A stretch of DNA of 64,000 nucleotides from Picocystis sp. L7 (GCA_020975725.1 QXJR01000005.1:868001-932000); one strand, 5' to 3'. Counted from the first letter of the stretch, positions 10,947 to 21,700 are shown. A program made the numbers and translations. The notes: generated by a model from the letters alone, not told the origin.

Positions 10947-12344
10947 ATGCAAGGTGGAGGCGCCGAACAGCCTGCCTCGGATTGTTTGGCTTCCCATGAG
11001 GAGCAGAAGCACTCTGAAATGGACGTTGTTGCCGCGCACAATCTTCTTGCATATGAAGTGGTGGAACACCAACTGGTGTGCAGGATTGGAAGCATGACCC
11101 CAACAGAGCTTGCGAATGGTTTTTTAAAGGCAGCACTAACGCGCACGACCGACGACTACCAGAGGCTGAAGAAAACCCTGCGTTCCACCCCCCCTCCCCA
11201 GCCTAAGCAACTCCTGAATACCACGTTGTGCCAAGCCTGTTTGGACCAGCTTCCTTCAGAGTGGGATGGGACGAAGTTGTACTGTAGGAAGGGGAAGTGG
11301 AAGGGAAAGTGGATGCTCACCCGAAGCAGGCCCACGAAAATGGGATCCTACCAGTGGTTCTTGTATGATGGTCATACTGCTGCCAAGCGGTACATCCCTT
11401 CATTGGAACAAGTCTTTTGTATGCTGAACTTTCCCCATCCAAAGACAAAGACACCTTTGCATAGGAGTTCGCAAAAGGAAGTGTATTCTTTCCTAAAGGC
11501 AGACACCCATTGGTTGACCCCGAGCAAGAGAGTGGTCATGCTAACCTTGCGCCATCTTCGGAATGCACAGAAGGTCGTAGGAGAAGACGGAGAGCTTCAG
11601 AACGCCACTTTGAAGGCGACAGGAATACCTGCAATGCTTCCGCCCACAACCGGGATTGCCCAGGACCCTGTTTCTCACCGTTGGGAGTGTCCTAGAGAAC
11701 CCCCACGCAATAGGCAATATTGGCAGCCGATGCTGAGGAGGAAGTGGACACAATCCCGTCCAACGGAATCCTATGCCCCTCTTTCGAAGAGACTCAAAAT
11801 GCTAGCAAAATTGATCATCGAGTCGAAGCAAGGTTTGAACACTCCGCCGGTGGATACCTCGCTGTACGGGATCCACAATGCGCTGGTCAAAAACTATGGG
11901 CTTACATTCGTAAATGTTACCAAACCACTGCCCGTAGAGGACTGTACTCAAGCTTCTGCCACCCGTCAAGTTTGGTTGGCATTAATGTTGGTAGAGGACC
12001 CGTGCCTTCTACCCCCTCCATTGGATGTAGTCGCCGAAAGCAGGCATGAACTATTGGGTGCAGTACAGAATGAAGAGGTACTTAGGAACGTGCTCTTGAG
12101 GAACAGTTTGATGAACGTACAATGCATGGACTTTGAATCCATTTGGGAATTGTGCGCTAGCACCGCTAGAGCAATGGATGAAACCAACGATTCTTTGCAA
12201 AAACCAGCGAACCGTTTTCCTGAGGAGGGAGAAGAGGCGGTCAAGGTAAAGTGGGTAACTATGCACGAGGAAGCCAGAGCCTATTTTGAAACTCTGAATA
12301 GGAGGAAGGGGAACAATGCTGCCTACGAAGATTCTGCCACGTAG
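10947..12344 (+). CDS. unidentified 465-residue protein
   Basis: Starts at the first in-frame ATG (10,947) and runs 465 residues without interruption. I do not recognise the family. Visible features are a Cys pair followed by a basic Trp/Lys/Gly patch (LCQACLDQLPSEWDGTKLYC, then KGKWKGKW, residues about 90-125), a basic central part rich in Arg and Trp (QYWQPMLRRKWTQSRP), and a C-terminal third that looks helical and acidic. There is no signal peptide or membrane segment. A second ORF on the same strand starts 30 bases after the stop, and a third ORF converges from the other strand. Even composition and length argue for real coding. It could be a host gene or part of an undescribed mobile element. 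Confidence 0.55.
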   Translation: MQGGGAEQPASDCLASHEEQKHSEMDVVAAHNLLAYEVVEHQLVCRIGSMTPTELANGFLKAALTRTTDDYQRLKKTLRSTPPPQPKQLLNTTLCQACLDQLPSEWDGTKLYCRKGKWKGKWMLTRSRPTKMGSYQWFLYDGHTAAKRYIPSLEQVFCMLNFPHPKTKTPLHRSSQKEVYSFLKADTHWLTPSKRVVMLTLRHLRNAQKVVGEDGELQNATLKATGIPAMLPPTTGIAQDPVSHRWECPREPPRNRQYWQPMLRRKWTQSRPTESYAPLSKRLKMLAKLIIESKQGLNTPPVDTSLYGIHNALVKNYGLTFVNVTKPLPVEDCTQASATRQVWLALMLVEDPCLLPPPLDVVAESRHELLGAVQNEEVLRNVLLRNSLMNVQCMDFESIWELCASTARAMDETNDSLQKPANRFPEEGEEAVKVKWVTMHEEARAYFETLNRRKGNNAAYEDSAT

Positions 12345-12374
12345 AGCACTCACCCTGCAAATCCTCTCGCACTC

Positions 12375-12707
12375 ATGTTCCTTCCAATTTTGCTAGAAGA
12401 GCCTCTGGTGGTGCTGTGGCCCTTAGCCATTCAAGTGGGCGCAGATGGTCAGGATACATGGAAATTGGCCAGTAAACTCAGCCCCGAAGAGTCAGGCCGG
12501 CACCTCTTTCTGTGGCAAGTGTTTTTCGCGAGGGATGGGTCGGTAGGCAATGCCTGGTGCGATGGGCGAGACGAGGTCCTCCAGTTGTGTGTGTCCCTGC
12601 CACGATTGATCTTGCTATGGGATGGTGCCGGAAGATTTTATCCAGTTGTTAAGGAGACCGTGTACAAGGAGCTCGAGTCTTCTTGCAAGGACAGAGAGGG
12701 ATTGTAG
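12375..12707 (+). CDS. unidentified 110-residue ORF downstream of the 465-residue ORF
   Basis: Starts at ATG 12,375, 30 bases after the stop of the previous ORF. The product begins with a hydrophobic run (MFLPILLEEPLVVLWPLAI) and continues with well-mixed residues (TWKLASKLSPEESGRHLFLWQVFFARDG broken by normal spacing), ending KDREGL. It reads like coding sequence and may be a further exon of the upstream gene rather than a separate gene. No family is recognised. Confidence 0.4.
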   Translation: MFLPILLEEPLVVLWPLAIQVGADGQDTWKLASKLSPEESGRHLFLWQVFFARDGSVGNAWCDGRDEVLQLCVSLPRLILLWDGAGRFYPVVKETVYKELESSCKDREGL

Positions 12708-12894
12708 AAACTATTCAAGTGGTCCTTACCTATAGAAAGTTGCCTTGAGTTGTGGATTCCTAGAATGGTATCCAACTGGAGAAATAGCGTCTCCAAACTC
12801 GTCCACTGCTCGTGGATTCCACCTGTGGAGCCGATGTTGCCCTCTCTTGCGACTCTTCCTGTCCTTCGTCCTCCCCAGCCTGTCCTTCCTGTTG

Positions 12895-13662
12895 TCATGC
12901 ATCTTGTGAGACTGGATTCGAGGGCATGCAACTCTGCTCGTCATCACGTTGACCGTCACTTCTTCCAACTCCAGGAACAATGACAGAACTGGGACTTGAG
13001 TCATGGCGGAATGGCCCATCACCCACTCCGTCAAGTGTGACATCCAGGCTCGTCGATGGGGGGGGCTGGTGGAGCGGAGTAGGATCCACCCCCCCAAACG
13101 GAGAAAGAAGCGCAGCGCATGGATGCGCAGCACTTGAGTCACAGCTTCTGAAATGCTCCCATAGGAGTCGGTTTCGCTCGTCCAATTGAGGACCATGTTC
13201 CCCGTGGAATGCCTTGCGGAAATGTTCCAAGGTGAGGGCTTGGTTGCGGCGCAGCCATGTCAATGCCATTTCTGGAGTAGGTGTACTTCCCAGGGTTGTA
13301 TAGAGGATGGTACGCATCCGTGCCAAGGTAAATCCTCCCGTTGTGGGGCCCCTTTTTTGACGCTTCTTGGCAGAATTTATCTTGTCATACATCTGTCGGA
13401 TGGTCCGGCGCACACGATAGCAATAGAGAAGCTGCTTTTCCTCAGTCTTGTACGCACTTTGCACATCCAAGCGAGAAGAAAAGTCATTGTGTAAGATCAA
13501 GTCCTCCCCACCCTCCAGAAAAACGAATAGTACGAAGACGGTGGTCTCGTGATCCGTGAAACGGTGGACTTTTGCTTGATGCTGCACGGATCGAACTTCC
13601 TTCTCAATCCTTTCTTCTCGTAGAGCAGTAGTAGATGGGGAATTCGGTGATGCTGTGTGCGG
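12895..13662 (-). CDS. unidentified ORF converging on the 10.9-12.7 kb pair
   Basis: Open for 256 codons on the minus strand without an ATG near its start, so it is probably an internal or last exon. A pyrimidine-poor CACACAG near 13,650 could be an acceptor site. The first 150 residues look like a folded protein: TVFVLFVFLEGGEDLILHND, then a basic stretch YDKINSAKKRQKRGPTTGG, then PEMALTWLRRNQALTLEHFRKAF. The last third is Ser/Pro-rich and looks disordered. No family is recognised. Its convergent arrangement with the two plus-strand ORFs, with a gap of under 200 bases, suggests a compact unit. Confidence 0.45.
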   Translation of the reverse strand, partial: PHTASPNSPSTTALREERIEKEVRSVQHQAKVHRFTDHETTVFVLFVFLEGGEDLILHNDFSSRLDVQSAYKTEEKQLLYCYRVRRTIRQMYDKINSAKKRQKRGPTTGGFTLARMRTILYTTLGSTPTPEMALTWLRRNQALTLEHFRKAFHGEHGPQLDERNRLLWEHFRSCDSSAAHPCAALLSPFGGVDPTPLHQPPPSTSLDVTLDGVGDGPFRHDSSPSSVIVPGVGRSDGQRDDEQSCMPSNPVSQDA

Positions 13663-14779
13663 TTAATCCCTGTGTAGCCTGGGGGTGAGAACTGGCATGT
13701 ACGAGCCGGTACCCACCACCACCCTCCAATGATTCAGTTGATGGAAGACCTGCTGTCCTGTGAGGGCGTCCGGTACTAGAAGTGGCAGGGCAGACCGCAA
13801 CTCTACTTCCACTCCCCTGTAGGCCCTAGAGGCCCTACCCATGAGAGGGCCCCTTCGAACCCCACTCCAAGTTGGGTCGAGACCTGGTCCGGTCAGAACC
13901 CTTGTAGTAAGGGGACTCGCCCCTTACTAAGGGACCTCCAGTAGTCCGCCACTTCTTTCAGGGTTCCTGCCCGAACCCCTGACTTCTCCTCCCCGTTTGA
14001 CCCTCATTCCGACCGTTTCAGGACTTGCATTGCACACCAACGGATTCCTTGTAAAATTCTCTTTCTGTTCATGGGATTCACTGGGGCTGTATCGGCCTCA
14101 GTGGCACACAACGAGGGGGAACTGGTCCCTACCATTGGTTGGCCCCAATGGGGACCCTTTTGCACAGCCACGGCTGGGCGGACGCCTTCGTTCGCCATTG
14201 CCCAGCGGGGGATGGGATGGATTCGAAACTCCGGGTGCAGATGGACCGCTATGTGTTCTACACTGTCATCGATTTTCGTAGGTCGAAGTTGGGTGGGTGT
14301 CCTGTGGCACCCATTCCCATCCGGCTGTTGGTGACCCCTCGAAACAGGCCATCTTCGCCGCTTGGGATCCAAGGCTCCGTCTCCAGGCCGAAGAGAAAGG
14401 GAAGGATAGGGACGTGAAAGGAGAGGGCAAGGAGTTGTCTTGCGCCTCCTGGATCGCCGACGGAAGGTGGCCTCTTGAGACCCTTCATGGGGACCGGGAG
14501 TGACTTGTAAAAAAAAATCGTGTTTTCAGACCATCCCTTCCAATGGACCTGTTTTCAAAGGGGGTCTACGGGCAGTATCGAGGCACGGAGCTCCAATCGG
14601 GCAACGCAGGGCCCTTCTCCGGAGTTTCAGCTTCCATTCCCATGCCCACACGTCCGCGAGAATCTTCCGCCCCACGAGCAGACCACGGAGAAACACCTCC
14701 AGGGGGGGTGTGGCGGAGTACTGCTCCCCATCGAGGACTCGAACGGAACAGACCGGGATTGAAGGGTTGTGGTGTTTGG
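13663..14779. other. intergenic DNA, possibly the outer part of a decayed LTR
   Basis: No supported gene. A hairpin AGTAAGGGG-ACTCG-CCCCTTACT lies near 13,908-13,932. A comparable GGGCAGT/ACTGCCC inverted motif sits near the start of the G2 LTR, so this stretch may belong to the LTR remnant that follows. Confidence 0.35.
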
Positions 14780-15060
14780 AATCCCTTCCCTCAATCCCTT
14801 CTAGAAGGTAGGGCTGGGGCAACTCAACGGTGGCGATGCGACGGACAGGCCAGGGTCGCTTGGAAACGACCCTTCGGGACCATCCAATGCATCGCCCGCC
14901 CCCCACGTGGGCAGTTGGGGAGCCCCGCCAGGCTGTCTTCAACCGCTCAAGGGCGGTTGAGAGAGAGGTAGACCCCTAGGTCCCTCCCCTTGTCTTTTTT
15001 AGTTCACTTGCTTTCTTTCGGAAGAGCTACCGCCTTCCCAACGCCTCCTCCACTTCGCCA
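14780..15060 (+). repeat. remnant of a gypsy LTR related to the G2 LTR
   Basis: CTTCTAGAAGGTAGGGCTGG at about 14,799 is shared exactly with the G2 LTR (near 33,151 and 40,057). Further blocks follow in the same order and spacing: ACGGTGGCGATG, CAACCGCTCAAGGGCGGTTG, and a run ending GTTCACTTGC, matching GCAATTCACTTTTC in G2. It is too diverged to set ends. No internal gypsy sequence adjoins, so it looks like a solo or truncated LTR. Confidence 0.5.
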
Positions 15061-15253
15061 CCTTAAAACGACGCTCTTTTCGGTAATGGTGAGACCCTGA
15101 GCACGTGCCACATCAGTCGGACGCTACAGCCGTTTCCATTCGTCGTGGGTGCCCCTTGGCACCAGCAGTCCACTCCATTCGTCCAGCAGCGTCCTTCCTT
15201 CCTCGCCTCTGCCCTCCTCTTTTCGCACGCGCGCTCCACCCCCCCCTCCCGCT

Positions 15254-15277
15254 CTTCTTCTTCTTCTTCTTCTTCTT
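15254..15277 (+). repeat. (CTT)8 microsatellite
   Basis: Eight perfect CTT units followed by an imperfect pyrimidine tract up to about 15,298. Confidence 0.95.
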
Positions 15278-15519
15278 TTCCTTCGTCTTCTTCCTTCGAC
15301 GACGGCGCCTGCGTGCTCCTTGTGGCCAGCGATGGAGCCCGCAAGCGTCGTCGTCGTCGTCTTGTCTTCGTCGATCTGGTGTGGATTTTCGCCACCAGTG
15401 GGATTTTGCCACCCCTCTGCTTGGTTCACCGGAGGCGGTCTTTTCCCGGAGTCGGCTCTTCCGAGGATCCACCTCGTCTGGGACGGATCGAGGCTCATCG
15501 ATACCTCGCTTCTATTGAG

Positions 15520-15561
15520 ATCAAAATATCACCCAAGGAAGTCCCTGGATGATATTTTGAT
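15520..15561. repeat. 12-bp perfect hairpin
   Basis: ATCAAAATATCA at 15,520-15,531 and its exact complement TGATATTTTGAT at 15,550-15,561, with an 18-base loop. AT-rich arms in a GC-rich context. Function unknown. Confidence 0.85.
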
Positions 15562-16233
15562 GACGATCGGTGTTCTTCGGTCGAATCTGTGACGCCCCGT
15601 GCCTCGTCACAATATTAACTTTGGTATAAACACGCTGTGTCTCGGTGAAGACCCTACAGACCGGACAGAATCGCAGGGTCTCTACCAGGTCCCTTATGGA
15701 CAGGGTCCCCCCGTAGTCAATCGGTCAACGATTCGACTTCCGACAGCCCCTATATATGGCACACGCTGTGTTGTAATAGATCAGATCCCTTTTGACTTGA
15801 CTAGCCGTGCACCTCTTGACACCTTCGCTAGCCACAAGTCCGGATCATCAACAACGCGTTCCAACTCTCGCTCTTGGAAGAAGACATCTACCTCCAGCAA
15901 CCCCGCAAGTCACCGTTGCTCTTCGAAGCCAAAGTTCAAGCAGATTCCAAGAAGGCCCTTCAAGAACCCCTTTGTGGACCCACTTAAGTGTTATTCTGTG
16001 TTAACATAGTGGGCAGCACCACAGAATCCCTCGAGATGTCGATCCCCGCCATCGAAATCCCCCTTTGGAAGATATTCGTGTTTTGGACGAAAGTTAACCG
16101 CGATCGATCTCCGGGGCGATCTCCCGGAGACTTTTCGGACGAGGCATCGATATCTCTTCGACCGAGATATTCCCTCTCCCCGCCTCACAAAACCCAAGGA
16201 GAGGGACCCGGGACCGGACCCCCCCGATCGGTT

Positions 16234-16822
16234 GTGGCTGAATGTTGCCCCCCCCTCGGCTGAATGTCGACCCCCCCCCTTTGGATAAACTTCTCTCATG
16301 TTTACAGCAGGGACGGGTTCGACCGACTGGAAATTGGACCCCCCTCCTGGCCCGCGGGTCCGAGGAAGGGAGGGAAAGGATCGACACTCCGACGGGGACA
16401 CAGGGGCTGGGCAGGGATCCAGGAAACTTCGGCCGACATCCGACGCCAGAAAGATGCAAGATCGGACGAACGCGTGCGGTGTGTCGTGCGCCATGGACGG
16501 ACGTCCACGAGGGATTATCTGGGTTGAAACGACGTCCTCCATGGTGGCTGGGTTCGACCCTGTCTCGTGCCCTGGCACGATCCGTCTTCCCGCCTTGCCA
16601 GGTTTCTCGCTCCTTTCCTTTCGCCTTCATCCTTCGTTCCTTTTGGCTATTCTTGGTGTGTCGCACGATGTGTCGATCCTTTCCCTCCCTTCCTCGGACC
16701 CGCGGGCCAGGAGGGGGGTCCAATTTCCAGTCGGTCGAACCCGTCCCTGCTGTAAACATGAGAGAAGTTTATCCAAAGGGGGGGGTCGACATTCAGCCGA
16801 GGGGGGGGCAACATTCAGCCAC
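16234..16822. repeat. foldback element with about 154-bp inverted arms
   Basis: The left arm 16,234-16,387 and right arm 16,670-16,822 are nearly perfect reverse complements (GTGGCTGAATGTTG... against ...CAACATTCAGCCAC). They enclose a 282-base centre. Both arms include long C or G runs, and these runs account for most mismatches. The centre encodes nothing I recognise. The form fits a foldback/MITE-type non-autonomous DNA element or an inverted duplication that would transcribe into a long hairpin. No convincing target duplication is visible, because GATCTCC-rich sequence lies on both sides. Confidence 0.88.
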
Positions 16823-17062
16823 ACCCCCCCCGATCTCCGGGAGATCGACCCCTCCTTGAGATACCGTACCCTATGAATATGACTTACACATAGTTAAAAG
16901 ATCCTCTCTGGCTACAAATCGATACACCGCGAGAAAAGGTTGCCATTGCGGGGCCACTCCGTTTGCAAATATTGTCACGCGTGAAACCTAATTGAGATCA
17001 GCAGGGCTCTCGCAAGTCGTGGATCAACAAGCAGGTGAGACAGTATTATTTTATTCGCGTAG

Positions 17063-18223
17063 ATGAACCTTGACAATAAAATCTTGTTGCTTGTACTAGC
17101 TTTGGCTGAAAGCTTGCAGACTGGCACAATTCGAAGCATGGAAGAAAGTAGACAAGAGGCACAAGAAGAAAAGATTGGTATTTTCACTGCAGACACCACC
17201 ACTTTGGGAAGCGAATGCACTTTATCATGGTTTGAGCAGCGGTTTGTGAATATTAAGAAGAGCCACGGTTCTGGATGGAATTGCTTTGTTCGCCAGGATC
17301 AAAGTAACCACTCACGCTTGGAATACATGATCAAAAGCCACAAGGTTGTCCAATGGGATGTGTTAGCATCGAGCATAGGAACGGTCTTAAACTTGGGAGT
17401 TTCTCCTGCCATGGAGGGTTTCATTAGTCCTTTAAACCGGCAAACGGCGTACTCGTCCCTCAAAAACGGTTCCGGTGTTGCAGTATTATCTGACTCAAGC
17501 ACAAAATGTGCATGTAATGGACCCAAACACCAATTCCTGGCCATGAGGCACATTCCAAACCTGGGCAATCCCAAAAACAAGACTTATGATGGCATGAAAG
17601 TGATGTCTTTTCATGCTGTGGGGCGTAACATCTCGTTGTTCTTTTATTCTGCAGCAGCAGTTATGGTGCTGGACGGATTGATGCAAACTGGAGATCATCG
17701 CGGCGGATCGAAAGGAAAAGCACAAAAGAATTGCTTCATGGACAAGAGAGGTAAGTTCTGGGCACTTGATTATGATATAAGCCATCCTATAAGCCTGAAC
17801 ATCTTGAACTTTCCAAGAAAGCCTCCCTTGGAAAAGTGTCTAGTAGAAGTATGGGGCATGAATTTGGCAGATGTGCACTGCACCATTGTCGTTGCAGCAT
17901 GGCATAAACTGTCTTCGGTGAATCCGTTGAGTCTCGAACAAGGTTTGGTAAAGGTCATGAAGCAGAGTTGGTACTGGGAACTCCTCCAGACTTGCCCAAT
18001 CAAGGCCAGAAGTAAGGAAGAAGCATTGTGCTCTGCGCTCGGGAAGTGTGTGCCTGAGTTGCAGTTACACAGGGGATTTCCATGGCATGCAATACGCAGC
18101 GTTGGAGGAAGAGATGGTGATACTTTTTTCTATGTGAATCGCTGCCAGATTTTGTCCTTTCTCATGAGGCTTCGCTTTCAAATGATGCTGGAAGAGCTGG
18201 GGAAGGAGGTCAAACTCTGCTGA
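17063..18223 (+). CDS. unidentified putative secreted or luminal protein, 386 residues
   Basis: Starts at ATG 17,063 and runs uninterrupted to TGA. The N-terminus (MNLDNKILLLVLALAESLQ) has a short charged head and a hydrophobic core, as in a signal peptide or signal anchor. The body has more than ten Cys, including a KCACNG cluster, and several N-x-S/T sites (NHS, NGS, NIS), which fits passage through the ER. Hydrophobic FFYSAAAVMVLDGL at about residues 193-206 is too short and mixed for a clear membrane span. No family is recognised. Codon use and composition resemble the exostosin-like gene at 23.8 kb, suggesting two neighbouring host genes separated later by copia A. A single exon of this length in a plant-like genome is acceptable. 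It could also be a captured or degenerate gene. Confidence 0.6.
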   Translation: MNLDNKILLLVLALAESLQTGTIRSMEESRQEAQEEKIGIFTADTTTLGSECTLSWFEQRFVNIKKSHGSGWNCFVRQDQSNHSRLEYMIKSHKVVQWDVLASSIGTVLNLGVSPAMEGFISPLNRQTAYSSLKNGSGVAVLSDSSTKCACNGPKHQFLAMRHIPNLGNPKNKTYDGMKVMSFHAVGRNISLFFYSAAAVMVLDGLMQTGDHRGGSKGKAQKNCFMDKRGKFWALDYDISHPISLNILNFPRKPPLEKCLVEVWGMNLADVHCTIVVAAWHKLSSVNPLSLEQGLVKVMKQSWYWELLQTCPIKARSKEEALCSALGKCVPELQLHRGFPWHAIRSVGGRDGDTFFYVNRCQILSFLMRLRFQMMLEELGKEVKLC

Positions 18224-18246
18224 TGTTTTCGATGTTTCTGACAGAG

Positions 18247-18257
18247 CATATAAGTAG
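18247..18257 (+). promoter_or_regulatory. possible TATA box (CATATAAGTAG)
   Basis: TATAAG lies 24 bases past the stop of the previous gene and about 100 bases before copia A. It is well placed for a start site near 18,280. Without copia A it would lie about 540 bases ahead of the exostosin-like start codon. Its role is inferred from motif and position only. Confidence 0.3.
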
Positions 18258-18353
18258 AGGAAAGTAGACTTGTGCTTTGCTTCCTCTTCTTTGCTCTCTC
18301 GACTAGTGCCCTTAGTTGAATTTGCTGCCGTCAGCCCGTTCATAGGAGACTAT

Positions 18354-18676
18354 TGAGAGACCTAGGTCCAGGGGTCCAGGGATCCCTCTGTGGGAGTTTC
18401 TTCTCTATTGGGAGAAGAAACTCTATCGTGCAGGCAGGCAGGGACGACGGTCCCGAACGGACCGGCTGGTGCCGGGCTCTCGATAGGTCGCACGAATGCG
18501 ACCTCGGATACTTAACATGCATGAGTTAATAGATCGATTACACGCTCAAAAGCCGCCGCCAAGCACCCCCGCCTTCAAGACGCTCGTCCATTGGATCCAT
18601 CGGCCGAACTCTGTCGGTTCAGACCGACCCACCAGCCCAAGGGAATCCTCACTCCATTGAGGATCATCTGTTTTTA
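18354..18676 (+). repeat. copia A 5' LTR
   Basis: 323 bp, starting TGAGAGACC. It is 8 bp longer than its partner because of a tandem duplication of the GGTCCAGG motif near its start. Confidence 0.88.
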
Positions 18677-18729
18677 GGTTAAGAGCCTTGTAAGCTTCCC
18701 TTCCAAGAAAAGACGAAGAATCAAAGGTA

Positions 18730-21700
18730 ATGGCTGCCAAATCCGCCATTGAAAACCTAGATAGGGACGGGGTACCGGAACTCAACCCCACAAATTGGCC
18801 ATCATGGTCATTCAAGATGATGAATTGCCTTGAGATCTTGGATCTCTGGGAATATGTGGAGGAGGAACCACACATGCTGGTGGATGAAGGTGGGAATCTC
18901 ACCACCGAGAGCCAAGAATTGGCAAAAATGGTCCGAAAAGCCCGGTCCCGGATCCTCATGAGTGTGTCAAGCCGGTACCGAGGTGTCCTCAAGCATTGCA
19001 CAACAGCAAAGCAAGTGTGGGACAAGTTGGAGAGCTTCTACAAGGATCGGTCACAATCCCGATTGACCCACCTTAAGAGAGCCTTCAACAATGTCATGAT
19101 GGAGCAAGGAGAGGATGTAGACAACTACATCAACCGTGTCGCCAATCTCGTTGACGAGCTCAACGAGAACGGTGCGGAGATCAGCGAGGCCGCAACGTGC
19201 ACCGCCATCGTTGCGGGTCTCCCACCCTCCTACAAACACCTCATGCATATATTGGACAATCAAACGTGTACGTTTACGATCGAGTCCGTTCGAAACTCAA
19301 TTCTCAGGTTCGATGCAACGGAAAGCCTTGGCAAGGGTCTCTCAGCAGTGACTTTGAGTAACCAAAGGCCAAAGTCCAAGAAATTCTGCAGTTTTTGCAA
19401 AAAATATGGACATGTTGTCAAAAATTGTTGGACAGCAAGGTCCATCAAGAAAAGGGAGCTACAAGAGGCCACCGCTGATCAGCAGACCACCTGCAACGGT
19501 GACGGGGCGGTTGACGACACCGACGGAGAACATGCCCTCTCCTTCATGGCCATCGCAGTGCGCACTCCGACCATGCAATCCAGGTTCCCTCATGTGCTGG
19601 GCAAACCATTGATCAAGCAGTCATCTCGCGCTTTTAAAGCCTCCACAGCCCAATTGGACACGTGGATCATCGATTCAGGAGCCTCCTTTCATATGACAGG
19701 TGACCCTGATATCTTGGAGCCAAGCTCCATTGTACACAAGTGCATCCCCGTTACTTGTGCGGAAGGCAGTGAATTGACAAGTCAATTGAGAGGAAATGCT
19801 CTGATTCATGCATCAGATGGCACTCAAGTGCGCCTCACGAATGTCTATTACATTCCTGGATTCAAGCACAATTTGTTTTCAGTGAATGCAGCAACTTCGA
19901 ATGGGGCCCAGGTCGTTTTCACCCAGGGCGCCTGCAGGATCGTGAGTGCTTCAGGGACGATCGAGGCCCCCCTGACCCGCGACCGAGTGTACGCCCTGGT
20001 GGTCACTGCCCGAAGGTGGCACGAACGCCTTGGACACCCCAGCGAACCTCGAATGAAGCTCCTTGGACTGCCCCACAAGTTGGACGGGGCATGCGAAGCT
20101 TGTATCCAGGCCAAACAGACTGCTCGCCCCTACCACCCCAGTGAATACAACCTTGAACCATTGGACCTGGTGTACATGGATCTGGTGGGGCCCATGCCGG
20201 AGACCATGGCTGGACAACAATATTATTTGTCCATGTATGACCAGTCGACAAAAACTAGCCAAGTGTTCCTGCTGCCCAACAAAAATCACACTGCAAGAGC
20301 AGTGATGGAGGGCATCACCACGTTCGAGACGATCGCAAAGGCAGGGTGCAAAGTGAAAGCGATTCGAACAGACTTGGGTACAGAATTTATTACAAAAGAA
20401 CTGCAAACTTACTTGCAGGATAGAGGAATAGTCCATGAGACCACTGCTGGGTACACACCGCAGCAAAATGCAGCCGAGCGACTGCACCGCACGTTGAACG
20501 ACAGCGCCAGGGCCATGCTCATTCATGCCAAACTCCCTGAAAAATTCTGGGGTGAAGCGGTGCGCTGTGCCAACTACCTGCGAAACAGAACGACGGTCTC
20601 TTTGTCAGCCAACGGGAAGACTCCCTTGGAACTACTTACCGGTGCACCTACTCCCACCAGCCACCTACGAGTATTTGGGTGCGAGGCATGGGTGCTCATC
20701 CCCGAGGCAAAACGATCGAGCAAATTTGGGGCCAGGTCAGTACCAGGCATATTCATCGGTTATCAAAACAATTCAACTTACCGTGTCCTGGTGGATGACA
20801 AAGTTGTCACCAGCAGGAATGTTTCCTTCGTTGAAAACAAACTTCCGGTCAGTAAGCAAACATCAGATTCGCAACCCGAAGTTGTTGCAGATTTGCTAGC
20901 CGAAGCACCGCAATTCTCCATGGAATCTGAAGGGTCTCACCATGAAAGTGAAGACCACCATCTGATCTCAAGGAGGGCAGTTCAGCCAAGCTCTGCAGGC
21001 GTGCCGCTGTCACAACGAAAATCTGACTGGCCTGCCATCGAGAATTCTGCAGCTACCACACCTGCAGCCCACCGAAAACCAGCATCACCTGACAGCAGAC
21101 AACAGTCCATGATGTCAAGAGATGAGGGAGCAACTCATGCTGCTCAAGTGACTCCCTCACCTCTTCCGGACACGGTGTATTTCCCTGTGGCTCCAACAAA
21201 TTCAGCAGTTCCAGGAGCAAGTCCAGCAAGTCCAACAGCAAGTCCAGCTCCAGCAAATCCAGCAAGTTCAGCAGCAAATCCAGCTCCAGCAAATCCAGCC
21301 ATGGTAGAGGGAGAGGCACCAACAGCCATCTCCCATCCATACAACCTGCGTTCACGCGGAAATAAAGCCTTGGAAGCGGCAGCAACGCGTCAATGGGAGA
21401 TCAGCAACGATTTCTCAGGCTACGCTCGCGCCATGGCTCGCCCAGACGCCGACCTATGGCGGGAGGCCATCACCGACGAACTCACCTCGTTGGCCAAGAA
21501 CGGCACTTGGCGTCTCGTTCCACTTCCTCCTGGTCGCATCCCCTTGACCACCACGTGGGTGTTCAAGGTGAAGACCGACGGCGACGGTAAGGTGGAGCGC
21601 TACAAAGCCCGCCTGTGCGTGCGTGGCTTTGAGCAGCGTGCAGGAGTGGATTTCCACGAGGTGTTTGCCCCTACCTCGGGCAAAGTGGCTCAAAGGGCCT

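Larger units (their letters stand above)
15061..16233. other. low-complexity intergenic DNA with microsatellites
   Basis: Holds a (CTT)8 microsatellite, a short GTC run near 15,344-15,362 and a small hairpin at 15,520-15,561. All reading frames on both strands are open around 15,113-15,592, which reflects the repeats rather than genes. Near 15,830-15,970 one frame reads vaguely like copia reverse transcriptase (LLEEDIYLQQPR), too weak to call. Confidence 0.4.

Noticed and set aside
15113-15592. ORFs of 110-147 codons open in nearly all six frames
   Set aside because: Low-complexity Ser/Phe/Arg runs created by CTT and GTC repeats, with no motif and no conserved start.
15830-15970. Short frame reading like copia reverse transcriptase (LLEEDIYLQQPR)
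   Set aside because: Only about a dozen residues look right, with no flanking YVDD or fingers motif. Could be chance.
16094-16876. Mirrored ORFs of about 190-220 codons on both strands
   Set aside because: An artefact of the foldback element. The two arms give the same peptides on opposite strands.
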